From Lachnospiraceae bacterium (GTDB lineage Bacteria > Bacillota > Clostridia > Lachnospirales > Lachnospiraceae), in the NCBI GenBank assembly GCA_900771995.1, contig CAAGQC010000064.1, positions 1 to 41,758 of the forward strand: DNA of 41,758 bases, read 5' to 3'. Both the position numbers and the translations under genes were made by a program. The notes beneath the pieces are model-generated. The model saw nothing but the letters and a program-made list of their open reading frames with translations, made no database searches and was not told the origin of the DNA. How positions within the stretch are numbered: the stretch's first letter is position 1; each line of letters begins with the position of its first letter. This document shows, piece by piece, positions 1 to 8,897 of this stretch.

Positions 1-857
1 AGCAGAAGTGCTGCCGTTACCGCCGCAAGAAGAATACAATAAAACAGGAAAAAATACTGGGTCAGAAATCCCAATACGGTGATGGCGATCAGTCCCTTAT
101 TTTTTTTATCAAAACCGTTGGTTTTCCATTTTTCCACATGCATGGAAAACAGCGCCACACACAGGCAGGAAAGCAGACCATACATCCGGATCAGCAGTAC
201 CGTGGCCAGTGCGCCTGTACTCATTCCATAGAGAAGCACCGCCAGGATCCCCAGCTGTCTTCCCTTTCCTTCCAGATCAAAAATATCCGCCAGTTGTTTT
301 CCCAGCCGCAGCAGAAGCCACAAAGTAATGCCCAGACAGACCAGATTGATCCCGCAGCCAAGCCAGGGGGATAGGGTCCTCTGAAAAACAGAACTCATGG
401 TATGCAGCAGCATGAAATGTACCGGAGGATGATTGTCGTCCTTGACATTAAAATAAACAGACAGATAGTCAAAGGCATCCCTGCCCTCTACGGTGACATA
501 GTTCCGGAACTGTTCCGCCGTGATCCAGACCGGTTCTTCATAGACATCCGCCTTATAGGACAGGAGTTTGCTGTTGCCCCGGTTCGTGAGCACATCCGTT
601 ACCGTATCCTTCAGGTTCCCAAGCGTCTCTCCAAGACTGTCTCCCTGAATCTCTTCATTCACGAATTTTGCCAGACGTCCTACCGGCTGGGTAGGTACGA
701 TCCAGGGATTGTACCGGGCATTGGCCAGTTCGAAGCTCAGAAGCTCGTCCATGTGATAGCCTTCCTTCCGGCTGACTCCCGCTCCCATCAATACCAGACA
801 CAATATAACTGCCAGCAGTTCCGGCAGAATCTTTTTCCATTTGTTCCGTCCATCCAT
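1..857 (-). CDS. GT39/ArnT-like membrane glycosyltransferase (C-terminus outside window)
   Basis: An open minus-strand frame runs from an ATG at 857 off the left edge, so only the first 285 or so residues are visible. The protein opens with a hydrophobic segment (residues ~11-29). An Asp-Glu pair follows at 37-38 in the first outer loop (HMDELLS), which is where GT-C enzymes of the GT39/ArnT/PMT type bind metal and the lipid-phosphate sugar. A second loop carries DNHPPVHFMLL, also typical of this group. It would transfer a sugar from a polyprenyl-phosphate donor outside the membrane; the sugar cannot be told. It lies 49 bases after the stop of the DUF6044-like gene and is probably the last visible member of the left unit. 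The start has only a weak, distant GGAG. Confidence 0.8.
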   Translation of the reverse strand, partial: MDGRNKWKKILPELLAVILCLVLMGAGVSRKEGYHMDELLSFELANARYNPWIVPTQPVGRLAKFVNEEIQGDSLGETLGNLKDTVTDVLTNRGNSKLLSYKADVYEEPVWITAEQFRNYVTVEGRDAFDYLSVYFNVKDDNHPPVHFMLLHTMSSVFQRTLSPWLGCGINLVCLGITLWLLLRLGKQLADIFDLEGKGRQLGILAVLLYGMSTGALATVLLIRMYGLLSCLCVALFSMHVEKWKTNGFDKKNKGLIAITVLGFLTQYFFLFYCILLAAVTAALL

Positions 858-906
858 AGGAATCTTCCCATCTCCGTCCCGTCTGCTCTCCTGTCGGGAG
901 CACCGG

Positions 907-2766
907 TTATTTTCCGCTCTCCATCACCCGATAGAGATAGATCCGATAATAACTGTCTTCTGTCTCAAAAGCATCCGGACACACCAGTTCCAGTCCGGTC
1001 TCTTCACTGTGATCTATATAGGCTGCCGACAGCAGATAACGTCCTCCCAGCTGTCGCAGGCTTTCCGCATTGATCTCATAATCCTGAAAATAGAAACCGC
1101 CCTTTTGCACCGTATAATATCCGGGGCATTCCGCACTGAACAAATAGCAGCGGTTCCCCCAGTGGTCAAAGCTGTCTGTCAGATATTCACTCTTCTCCAG
1201 TTCCGGTGCAATGATCTCCCGGAAGCGGTGCTTGTATTCCAGGGAATAGTTATTCGAGTATCCATCCAGGCAGTAGAAGCCATGATACAATGCCGCTGCC
1301 GGGTCTATCCCCAGACTTACGATCCGGTACTCCTCAGGCTCTTCTCCACATTGTTCCCGAAGATACTCCTGCACCTGATCCAGCACATCAATGGCATAAT
1401 AATTCCGAAAGCTCATAGCCGCGTAATTCCGGTTCACAACCTTTTGCAGATTCGGCTTCAGGTTGCTGGATAACAGAATTCTTCCTGCCGTTATCATGGT
1501 AAAAAGCAGAGCCGCTGCTGCCATGACCAGCGCAATCGCGCTTCCCTTACGGGCCTTTTTTTGCTTTTCCGTCGTCTGTCCGGCATCGGTCCGTCTCGCC
1601 GGAAGCTGCTCCGTAAGCACCAGCAGACTGCATCCCAGAATAAAATACCACAGGCAGGGACTCAGCCATAAGACCCGGTTTGCCTGAAAGCCTTTCAGTG
1701 CCCCCAGCCGGGACCGGACAGCGATTCCGATGCTGCTGTCCCATAACGCGGCAGCCGCCGCAAAGCCAAGAATCACCACCAGCGAAAGAACCAAAGAACC
1801 ACACAACCGCTTTTCCCCGGACAAGCCGTTCTTTTCCACCGCCCGCTTTTTCAACAGCAAAGCCACTGCGGCCAGCAGCAATACCACAAGGATCCCCCCG
1901 TGATAATCCACACTGTGTTGTCCTCCCTGCAGGAAGTTCGTTACAAACTGGTCGAAAAACGATACCGGACTGAGGGTATATTCCGTCTTGTGGGAGACCA
2001 CCTTCCCCTGTCCTGCAAAAATCTGGGACAACAGCGCACCGTTCTCCAGAATATAAGTAAGCAGAAGAAGTCCCCAGGCGATGACCTGTCTTCCCGAAAA
2101 ATGCCTCCGAAGCAATGTCACCAGTTCCGCCAGTGCCCAGATTCCCAGCACTGCAAACCCGGATAAAACCAGAGAGGAATTGACTCCGAACAGCAGAATA
2201 TAAACATAACAGGAAATCACGGAATTCTTCGACTGTCCCTTTTCTCCCAGCCGCAGTATACAATACAGAAGTAACGGCAGGCCGTACTGTGACAGACCGT
2301 ATACCGGCAAAAAGGGCAGATAGGCATACATGCAGCCCACCGTCATCGCCAGAAAGCTGACCAGTCCTTTTCGCTCCCGCAAGCCGTCGGCTCCTTCCCC
2401 GGCCCACCGGATCAACAGATACATTCCCACATATCCGGTGAAACTGCCAAGGATCTGCATGCAGGCCAGTGCCAGTTCCGCCGGGAGCATACGATAGAGC
2501 AGCACACAGGCCGGTGCCGGCATGGTCAGTGCCGTTTTCGCCGCACCGTTCATGAATTCCGGCAGTACACTGCTGCCGTCCCACAAATGTCTTGCCTGCA
2601 GCAGATAGGCGATCACCTCTCCGTCCAGCTGGTCATGATACACAAATATGGAATCCTTCCCCAGTATAAAGTACGGAATTCCCATAAAAAGTACCGCCAG
2701 AATCCCCAGAAGGAACCAGACTTTTTCTGCTCTCTGTATTCCGGACTTCTTCGTCTTCTCTGTCAT
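907..2766 (-). CDS. Polytopic membrane protein, DUF6044-like, paralogue of 20499-22250
   Basis: This 619-residue protein has about ten hydrophobic segments and a soluble C-terminal third. I recognise the DUF6044/YkoS-like family of Firmicutes only tentatively; no reaction is established. The first loop has HDQLD at residues 44-48, resembling the acidic first loop of GT-C glycosyltransferases. The C-terminal part contains HGFYCLDGYSNNY, then LEYKHRFREIIAPEL and WGNRCYLF, almost repeated in the paralogue at 20499-22250. The ATG at 2766 was chosen because AAGGAGGAACT stands directly in front of it. A longer frame from 2832 would overlap the upstream gene and lacks a good ribosome site. The protein sits among sugar-transfer genes, so an extracytoplasmic glycosyltransferase role is an inference. 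Confidence 0.75.
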   Translation of the reverse strand: MTEKTKKSGIQRAEKVWFLLGILAVLFMGIPYFILGKDSIFVYHDQLDGEVIAYLLQARHLWDGSSVLPEFMNGAAKTALTMPAPACVLLYRMLPAELALACMQILGSFTGYVGMYLLIRWAGEGADGLRERKGLVSFLAMTVGCMYAYLPFLPVYGLSQYGLPLLLYCILRLGEKGQSKNSVISCYVYILLFGVNSSLVLSGFAVLGIWALAELVTLLRRHFSGRQVIAWGLLLLTYILENGALLSQIFAGQGKVVSHKTEYTLSPVSFFDQFVTNFLQGGQHSVDYHGGILVVLLLAAVALLLKKRAVEKNGLSGEKRLCGSLVLSLVVILGFAAAAALWDSSIGIAVRSRLGALKGFQANRVLWLSPCLWYFILGCSLLVLTEQLPARRTDAGQTTEKQKKARKGSAIALVMAAAALLFTMITAGRILLSSNLKPNLQKVVNRNYAAMSFRNYYAIDVLDQVQEYLREQCGEEPEEYRIVSLGIDPAAALYHGFYCLDGYSNNYSLEYKHRFREIIAPELEKSEYLTDSFDHWGNRCYLFSAECPGYYTVQKGGFYFQDYEINAESLRQLGGRYLLSAAYIDHSEETGLELVCPDAFETEDSYYRIYLYRVMESGK

Positions 2767-2800
2767 AGTTCCTCCTTCCCGTTTCTCTGCCGCCACATTT

Positions 2801-4291
2801 TTATTCTGTCTTTTCCTCCGTATCTCTGTCATTCAGGATGGTCTTATGGATCCCAAGGATCATTCCCACCAGCCACAAAGATCCCGGCAGCAATCCGTTT
2901 TTATAATCCAGACAGCCCGCATCCTGCAGGGTATACCACAGGATCATGCCTGTGGCCGTGATCGCACAAAGCCCGGCCATCTGCCAGAACAATCCCCGAT
3001 TTCCGGATGTCTGGCGGCTTTCATTCTGCGTCTTCCTGTCCTTTTTCCGTACTTCCATAGTAAGGATAGTAAGGATTCCGGTAATCACCATCACTGCGAT
3101 TCCCGACAGGAACCACCAGTAACTGTATTTTAACAGTACCTCCGTCAGTCTCGGATCTCCCGTCATCATAATATCCACATTTCTTCCGGAGAAGGAATCA
3201 TACCCTCTGCCGTCCAACAATAACTGCAGCAGTACCGTAGGCATGCCATAACCGAGGATATCCCATACGATCTGGTGAAGATTATCGGAAGTATAAGTCT
3301 TCAAATGATACAGGGCATATTCCCGGAAGATCTTCTGTGCTTCCGCCTTTCCCAAACGATCCTCCAGCGTCTTCTGTATGCCTTCTTCCATGGTGCCTGC
3401 GTAATATCCGGCTCTCTTGATATCCGCCCATTCCAGTTGGTCGCGCAACTGCCCGGGCCATTCATCGTATTCCTCCTTGTCCCGCATATGGGTCCAGCAG
3501 AATCTCCTCATCATGGCGGCACTTACGGTATTCTCTGCTTTCCCGTAGCTGCCCGGTGTCTGCCACATTGACACCAATGTAAACAGGATTCCCGCCATCG
3601 CCGCCAGCAGCAACAGTTCCTGCCCTATTCTCTTTTTTTCGATCCTTCCGGCACGCAGCTGCCACAGATGGATCAGCCATACGGTCACAAGTGGCACCAG
3701 CCCCAGATACCGGTTCTCCACTACAAACAGGGTGCTGAGTCCCCACCAGATCCCGGCCCGGAACAATCCGTGCAGAGGTGCAGCAGCTGCCGTTTTCTCT
3801 CCACTCCGCACAGCGGCATCCTGCTGCAGGATCCGGAATAGTGCCGACAGTTCCAGTAACAGGAAGGAATATCCCAACGACCCCGGCAATACTGCCAGAT
3901 GGCTCTGCATGGCACAGGGAAACGTCAGAAGTCCCAGACTTCCCCAACACAGGAATGCCCGCTTCCCGGTCACTCCGCAGGCGCGTAAAAATACGATTCC
4001 TGCCAGAAAAGCCACCAGAAGCTGTACCGTATATACAAAAAAAGTATAAGGGATAGAACTTATGGATTCTATCCCTTTTACAAGCATCAGAAAAAGAGGG
4101 TATCCGATCCCCATGTAGTCATCACACACAAGTGTCTCTGACGCTTTCAGCCATATATAACTATCGCCGAATTCCGGAAAAATTCCAAAGGATCTGACGC
4201 TCCAGCAGATTCCCAGAAGGATCTGCACGGAGACACCCAGGAACAGAAATCTGCCTGCGATCTGTGCAAGCGATCTGCCAAGTTTTTGCAT
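2801..4291 (-). CDS. Polytopic membrane protein, putative GT-C glycosyltransferase
   Basis: A 496-residue protein with about nine hydrophobic stretches and a large hydrophilic loop (roughly 265-390) between two membrane blocks. I do not recognise a named family. The first outer loop has FGDSYIW and then CDDYMGIGYPLFLMLV. An acidic loop followed by a YP-hydrophobic helix is common in GT-C glycosyltransferases of Gram-positive surface loci. The ATG lies one base after the wecE-type stop (4293), with GAGGAG seven bases in front, so the two genes are translationally linked. It is followed by the DUF6044-like gene. Alternative roles, such as a polymerase or lipid-linked sugar acyltransferase, cannot be excluded. 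Confidence 0.7.
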   Translation of the reverse strand: MQKLGRSLAQIAGRFLFLGVSVQILLGICWSVRSFGIFPEFGDSYIWLKASETLVCDDYMGIGYPLFLMLVKGIESISSIPYTFFVYTVQLLVAFLAGIVFLRACGVTGKRAFLCWGSLGLLTFPCAMQSHLAVLPGSLGYSFLLLELSALFRILQQDAAVRSGEKTAAAAPLHGLFRAGIWWGLSTLFVVENRYLGLVPLVTVWLIHLWQLRAGRIEKKRIGQELLLLAAMAGILFTLVSMWQTPGSYGKAENTVSAAMMRRFCWTHMRDKEEYDEWPGQLRDQLEWADIKRAGYYAGTMEEGIQKTLEDRLGKAEAQKIFREYALYHLKTYTSDNLHQIVWDILGYGMPTVLLQLLLDGRGYDSFSGRNVDIMMTGDPRLTEVLLKYSYWWFLSGIAVMVITGILTILTMEVRKKDRKTQNESRQTSGNRGLFWQMAGLCAITATGMILWYTLQDAGCLDYKNGLLPGSLWLVGMILGIHKTILNDRDTEEKTE

Positions 4292-4292
4292 G

Positions 4293-5444
4293 TTACTGCT
4301 CCTCTAATTCAAAAAAGTTTTTCACCAGTCCGCAGATGAAGTCCACCTGATCCAGTGTCAGCCCATAGTACATGGGAAGTCTTGCCAGACGCTCGCTTTC
4401 TTTTGTGGTGTAACGATCCTCTCCGTGGAAACGGCCGAACTTCTGTCCGGCAGGAGAAGTATGCAGCGGAATGTAATGGAATACCGTAAGCACACCGTTT
4501 TCCTTCATATAGCTGATGAATCTTGTTCTCTGTTCCAGATCTCTGGCCTTGATGTAGAACATATGGGCATTGTGTACACAGCCCTCCGGCACGGCAGGAA
4601 GCTCGATCTTCCCCGCCTCCTTTAAGGGAAGCAGCTGCTCATAATAGCGGTTCCAGCAGGCCAGTCTGGCCTCGTTGATCTCATCGGCAATCTCCAGCTG
4701 TGCATAGAGATATGCCGCATTCATATCGCTGGGAAGATAGGAGGATCCGTAATTGACCCAGGTGTATTTGTCGATCTGTCCGCGGAAGAATTTGCTGCGG
4801 TTGGTTCCCTTTTCCCGCATGATCTCCGCTTCTTCCACGTCCTTCTTATCACGGATCAGCAATGCTCCGCCCTCACCCATGCTGTAGTTCTTGGTCTCAT
4901 GAAAGCTGTAGGCACCGAAGTCACCAATGGTTCCCAGTGCTTTTCCCTTATAAGATGCCATCACACCCTGAGCAGCATCCTCGACCACCTTCAGATGATG
5001 TCTCTTTGCAATATCCATAATGGTATCCATCTCGCAGGCCACACCGGCATAGTGTACCGGAACGATGGCTTTCGTCTTCTCCGTGATGGCATCCTCGATC
5101 AGCGTTTCGTCAATATTCATGGTATCCGGACGGATATCCACAAATACGGGAACCGCACCGCGAAGTACAAAAGCATCTGCGGTGGATACGAAAGTGTAGG
5201 AAGGCATGATCACTTCATCTCCGGGTTTTATGTCGCACAGAAGTGCTGCCAGCTCTGTTGCATGGGTGCAGGAAGTCGTCAGCAGGCATTTGCCGGCGCC
5301 GGTTCTCTCCTCGATCCAGGCATTACATTTCTTCGTATATTCTCCGTCTCCGCAGATCTTCTGATTTTTTACACATTCCTGAATATAATCTGCTGCTTTA
5401 TCCACATAGGGCGGTACATTAAATTTAATATCGATCTCTCCCAT
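4293..5444 (-). CDS. rffA: dTDP-4-amino-4,6-dideoxygalactose transaminase (WecE/RffA type)
   Basis: This PLP enzyme of the DegT/DnrJ/EryC1/StrS fold should convert dTDP-4-keto-6-deoxyglucose and glutamate into dTDP-Fuc4N (thomosamine). Long blocks match the enterobacterial WecE pattern as I remember it: CGDGEYTKKC (31-40), PGDEVIMPSYTFVSTADAFV (74-93), VHYAGVACEMDTIM (130-143) and FHETKNYSMGEGG (181-193). Lys185 is the expected Schiff-base lysine and Asp156 in VVEDAAQG the pyridine-nitrogen partner. At 383 residues it is close to the normal family length. The start has GAGG seven bases upstream. It lies between a GtrB-like GT2 and a membrane protein. No dTDP-glucose enzymes (RmlA/RmlB) or WecD-type acetyltransferase are adjacent, so the substrate must come from elsewhere in the genome. 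Confidence 0.9.
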   Translation of the reverse strand: MGEIDIKFNVPPYVDKAADYIQECVKNQKICGDGEYTKKCNAWIEERTGAGKCLLTTSCTHATELAALLCDIKPGDEVIMPSYTFVSTADAFVLRGAVPVFVDIRPDTMNIDETLIEDAITEKTKAIVPVHYAGVACEMDTIMDIAKRHHLKVVEDAAQGVMASYKGKALGTIGDFGAYSFHETKNYSMGEGGALLIRDKKDVEEAEIMREKGTNRSKFFRGQIDKYTWVNYGSSYLPSDMNAAYLYAQLEIADEINEARLACWNRYYEQLLPLKEAGKIELPAVPEGCVHNAHMFYIKARDLEQRTRFISYMKENGVLTVFHYIPLHTSPAGQKFGRFHGEDRYTTKESERLARLPMYYGLTLDQVDFICGLVKNFFELEEQ

Positions 5445-5469
5445 AACGCATCCTCTTTTCTGCTGTCTT

Positions 5470-6438
5470 TTAGTTTTCTCTGTGTTCCCGCTTCCAGCTT
5501 CCTACTGCTGTTCCCGGCACATTCTCCGTCACATGGCTGATGATATATTTCGGTCTGCCTTTGACTTCCTCATAGATCCTTGCAATATAATGGCCGATCA
5601 CACCGAGACTTAACATGATGAATCCGCCGATAATGAGGATCAGCAGGATCACTGTGGTAAAACCTTCCACCGCTGTCCCCATAAGATAACGTACTAATGT
5701 CTGGATCGCCAGAACCACACTGAACAGGATCGACACCATGCCCATGATCGTCACCAGCTGCAACGGCAGGGTGCTGAACGAGGTGGCATTGGTGATGGCA
5801 TATTTCATCAGGCTCCAGAAGGACCATTTGCTCTGTCCGTATTTCCGCTCCTGCACCTCGTATTCCACGGTCTCCGTGCGGAATCCAGCCCAGAAAGTCA
5901 GTGCCCGGAAAAAGGTATTGCGTTCCGGCAGTTCCAAAAGGACCTGTACTACTTTTCTGTCCAGAAGCTTAAAATCGGAAGAGGCGTTCATATCCATCTT
6001 GATCAGTTTGCTCATGATCTTGTAAAAAAGTCCTGCGGAAAGCTTGTACCCCAGACTCTCCTTACCGCGGTCGGTCTTGATGCCCTCCACGATCTCGGCT
6101 CCCTGCTGCCATTTCTCCCACATCTGCGGGATCACCTCAGGCGGATGCTGCAGGTCACAGTCCATAACGATCACCGCATCTCCCGTAGTCAGCTCCAGTC
6201 CTGCAAAAATACCGGCTTCCTTTCCAAAGTTCCGGGAGAACTCCGCTCCCCGTATCCTCGGATTCTTCGCCGCACACTCCTGTATGCAGTCAAAAGTGCC
6301 GTCCTTCGATCCATCACTGATAAAGACCAGCTCATAATCGATCCCGTGCTGTTTCAGCAGCTCTCCCAGTACTTTTGCAGTATTGGCAATATTCTGTTCT
6401 TCGTTATATGCCGGTAAAACAATCGATAATAATGACAT
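5470..6438 (-). CDS. GtrB-like polyprenyl-phosphate GT2 glycosyltransferase
   Basis: A 322-residue GT2 enzyme of the DPM1/GtrB/ArnC class, which moves a sugar from a nucleotide donor to undecaprenyl phosphate on the inner membrane face. LPAYNEEQN begins the nucleotide-binding domain (8-16), SDGSKDGT follows at 41-48, and the metal-binding DCDLQHPP is at 93-100. The sequence FSRNFGKEAG (67-76) is typical of this subgroup. Two membrane helices close the protein (about 233-255 and 263-288), as in GtrB. The stop lies 25 bases before the wecE start, and the gene follows the GtrC-like gene by three bases. Such adjacency normally means the pair forms one sugar-lipid charging and transfer module. The sugar is unknown; Fuc4N, Glc or GlcNAc are possible. 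Confidence 0.88.
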   Translation of the reverse strand: MSLLSIVLPAYNEEQNIANTAKVLGELLKQHGIDYELVFISDGSKDGTFDCIQECAAKNPRIRGAEFSRNFGKEAGIFAGLELTTGDAVIVMDCDLQHPPEVIPQMWEKWQQGAEIVEGIKTDRGKESLGYKLSAGLFYKIMSKLIKMDMNASSDFKLLDRKVVQVLLELPERNTFFRALTFWAGFRTETVEYEVQERKYGQSKWSFWSLMKYAITNATSFSTLPLQLVTIMGMVSILFSVVLAIQTLVRYLMGTAVEGFTTVILLILIIGGFIMLSLGVIGHYIARIYEEVKGRPKYIISHVTENVPGTAVGSWKREHREN

Positions 6439-6441
6439 CTT

Positions 6442-7995
6442 CTAATCCCTTCCGCAGTTCTCGGTCTTGACATACAGGATGCCATCCACGACTTTCGTGG
6501 AATTGGCTCCCGGGAAAGTATCCATGTCAATATATTCCTGCGTCATATAGATTTCCCCTACGGTATCCGAATCCAGAAAATTCAGGGTCGCTCCCAGATA
6601 ATTCTGCATAAAGGACTGATAATCCGCTCCCTTGTAGATCAGATAATCTCCGCTGAGACCGATCATACCGTCCGTGACTTTTCCGGTGATATCCGTAGTC
6701 GGGAACTCATCATAGCCGATGACTCCCACCAGCGCAATGGGAATTCCCTGATAATACCCGTCCGTCTGCTCGATCCGGTCTAACAGCCGCACACAGTACG
6801 CATAGGTTTTCTCATATTTTTTCTCCAGATTGGAATATCCGATATTGTCCGATAGTCCATAGTTAAATACCAGAACGACCGCTGCCAGCAGTGCCGCCCA
6901 CTGGATGCCGGTATCCGCTTTTCCTTCCTTCGCGGCGCCCCGGCTCACAAATGCCAGCATCAGGATCAGATAGAGCACCCACTGATACCGCATGAGCAGA
7001 TGATAGGTCAGGTTCGGTGAGATCACCAGGATCACATTGGTCAGAAGTGGAAGTCCTGCGGCCAATAGAATTATTATAACGAAAAATAACGGATTCTTCC
7101 ACCATTTTCTTTGCAGCATGCCTCTTATCAGCAGATATGCCGTCAGAAGCACCAGTACCGCACAGGCCGCAAGAGAGAAAATATTGTTCACCAGCACATT
7201 CCCGTGCACCGTAAATGCCAGAAAATCCAGATACATTCCCTTAAGCGTTGCCAGAAGTCCCTGTCCGGAGCCCTGCTCCATGGAATTGATTCCCTGATAG
7301 GTGTCCAGTATCTTTCCCTGCAGTTTCAACAGGATCTGTAAGATCACATAATACAGTGCCGCACCGGCGACTCCCATACCGAGATAACGCAGTACATAAG
7401 CAGCCTTATCCCGAAACCCTTTTGTTTCCATGAAAAAGAGCAGGATCACATATACGCACAGCAGAATGGCAAAGGGCACATAGGCCTGATAGATTCCCAT
7501 GCTGAATGCCAGACACACCGCACCGGCCAGCCAGCCTTTCTCATATTTTTTCGTAAAAAGCACTGCCAGAATCACAAGGAACAACGCCAGCATATAGCCA
7601 TCCAGTGTAAATACATAGGCAAAAGTGGATGCCAGTGCCGGAAAAGAGACCAAAAGTCCGCTCACCGCCGTGATCACCAGCGGATCCGTCAGCTCCAGTA
7701 CCTCTGTGAGCGCCGCCGCTGCCATTCCCAGCCAGAACAGGCCGATCAGACCGATGATCCAGGGAATCGTAAAATACGAAGAGAAGCCACAGGCAATGGA
7801 TAAAAACCAGCGTCCCGAAGTGATCATATTCTGGTCAAAATACATGCTGCTTAAGCCGTCATGATTCGGAATGTCCGAAAGCATCACCGGCAGATGGATC
7901 AGGATTCCCAGCAAAAAAGCTGAGAAAAACGCGATTTTCCATGTACTTTTGATCTTTGCTCTGCTGTCTTGAAAAAATTCCCAGGGACTCTTCAT
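6442..7995 (-). CDS. GtrC-like membrane glucosyltransferase-domain protein (PF14264 type)
   Basis: This 517-residue polytopic protein has about 10-11 hydrophobic segments and a soluble C-terminal tail from about residue 400. The first outer loop carries NHDGL (Asp46) and then SGRW (60-63), the arrangement I associate with the Glucos_trans_II (GtrC) family of serotype-converting glucosyltransferases. Those proteins take a sugar from polyprenyl phosphate and attach it to a surface polysaccharide outside the membrane. The gene is seven bases downstream of the SGNH hydrolase and three bases upstream of the GtrB-like GT2, an order expected for a donor-synthase/transferase pair. AAGGAG stands ten bases before the ATG. 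A relative is encoded at 23994-25721. The transferred sugar is not predictable. Confidence 0.8.
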   Translation of the reverse strand: MKSPWEFFQDSRAKIKSTWKIAFFSAFLLGILIHLPVMLSDIPNHDGLSSMYFDQNMITSGRWFLSIACGFSSYFTIPWIIGLIGLFWLGMAAAALTEVLELTDPLVITAVSGLLVSFPALASTFAYVFTLDGYMLALFLVILAVLFTKKYEKGWLAGAVCLAFSMGIYQAYVPFAILLCVYVILLFFMETKGFRDKAAYVLRYLGMGVAGAALYYVILQILLKLQGKILDTYQGINSMEQGSGQGLLATLKGMYLDFLAFTVHGNVLVNNIFSLAACAVLVLLTAYLLIRGMLQRKWWKNPLFFVIIILLAAGLPLLTNVILVISPNLTYHLLMRYQWVLYLILMLAFVSRGAAKEGKADTGIQWAALLAAVVLVFNYGLSDNIGYSNLEKKYEKTYAYCVRLLDRIEQTDGYYQGIPIALVGVIGYDEFPTTDITGKVTDGMIGLSGDYLIYKGADYQSFMQNYLGATLNFLDSDTVGEIYMTQEYIDMDTFPGANSTKVVDGILYVKTENCGRD

Positions 7996-8002
7996 CCGTC
8001 CG

Positions 8003-8869
8003 TCACTCCTTCGTGTTGTTATTCAGATAGTCCGCCAAGGTCTGAGCGATCTTCTCCCGCCCCGCCTCATTGGGATGCAGCCCGTCATCCGTATACCGGT
8101 ACAGGTCATCCCAGGTTTCATGGGGGTAATAGTCATGATAGATGTCTATGACTTCCACATCCAGGGCTTCACATAACCCGATCTCCGCGTTGACATAATC
8201 TTCCAGAACACCGCCCCCCAGATCGTATTCTTCGCAGGTCAGTTCCGGCACCGTATACCAGGTATAGGGAGGTGTGATAAAAATAATGCGCAGATCCGGA
8301 TAGGCTTCCCGCAATTCCTTCACAATACTGCGGATAGCCCCACAATAGGTATATTCATCATAGGGATTATAAGGATCCGCCGTGGATTCGATGGGATTGC
8401 CGGAGTGATAATCATTCAGTCCGGAACCGATGAACAGGATCTTCACCTGGTCAAAATTGATCTGTCCCAGATCCCCCAGAGTATCCTCAAAATAATCCGT
8501 GGCGGCCTCTCTGATATGCACCGTCCTCTGCACGCCGAAGTCTTTCACCACAAAGGAGCGCACCAGCCCCGCAGCAGATATGGAGTCCTTGGTGTATCCC
8601 AGCCTTCTCTCCGCATCCGCTCTGCCAAGGACCGTTCCTCCCAGTCCGCCGTTGTAGCATTTTAAGCCCGTTTTCTCCTGCAGTTTTGCCGCGATGGAAG
8701 TCTCATCCCGGCACAGGCCGTACACACTGTCCCCTAAGAATACCACATCATAGGGAATCCTCTGGTATTCACGGTCTCCCGGGAAAAACAGCAGCAAAAG
8801 CACCGCAAACAGAACCGCTGCTATGGCACTGTATAAAATTTTTCCTTTCCGGATCCCGTTTTTCTTCAT
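8003..8869 (-). CDS. Membrane-anchored SGNH/GDSL-family hydrolase or O-acyl transferase
   Basis: A 288-residue protein with one N-terminal membrane segment (about 11-29) preceded by lysines and arginines, so the rest should face outside. SGNH blocks are clear: FLGDSVYG with Ser48, GSGLNDY with Asn152, and DDGLHPNEAGR with Asp262 and His265 as the rest of the catalytic triad. The family removes or transfers O-acyl groups on carbohydrates. It lies 28 bases after pseG and seven before a GtrC-like gene. A plausible role is editing O-acyl groups on the exported pseudaminic-acid glycan; this is inference. The ribosome site is weak (AGAAAG). A secreted lipase-like role is an alternative but fits the context less well. 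Confidence 0.85.
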   Translation of the reverse strand: MKKNGIRKGKILYSAIAAVLFAVLLLLFFPGDREYQRIPYDVVFLGDSVYGLCRDETSIAAKLQEKTGLKCYNGGLGGTVLGRADAERRLGYTKDSISAAGLVRSFVVKDFGVQRTVHIREAATDYFEDTLGDLGQINFDQVKILFIGSGLNDYHSGNPIESTADPYNPYDEYTYCGAIRSIVKELREAYPDLRIIFITPPYTWYTVPELTCEEYDLGGGVLEDYVNAEIGLCEALDVEVIDIYHDYYPHETWDDLYRYTDDGLHPNEAGREKIAQTLADYLNNNTKE

Positions 8870-8897
8870 AGGCTTTCTATCTTATATCCTTATATCC

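Noticed and set aside
402..1473. Plus-strand open frames opposite the left-end genes
   Set aside because: They lie antisense to membrane proteins with clear helices and motifs, have no ribosome sites and look like low-complexity mirror translations.
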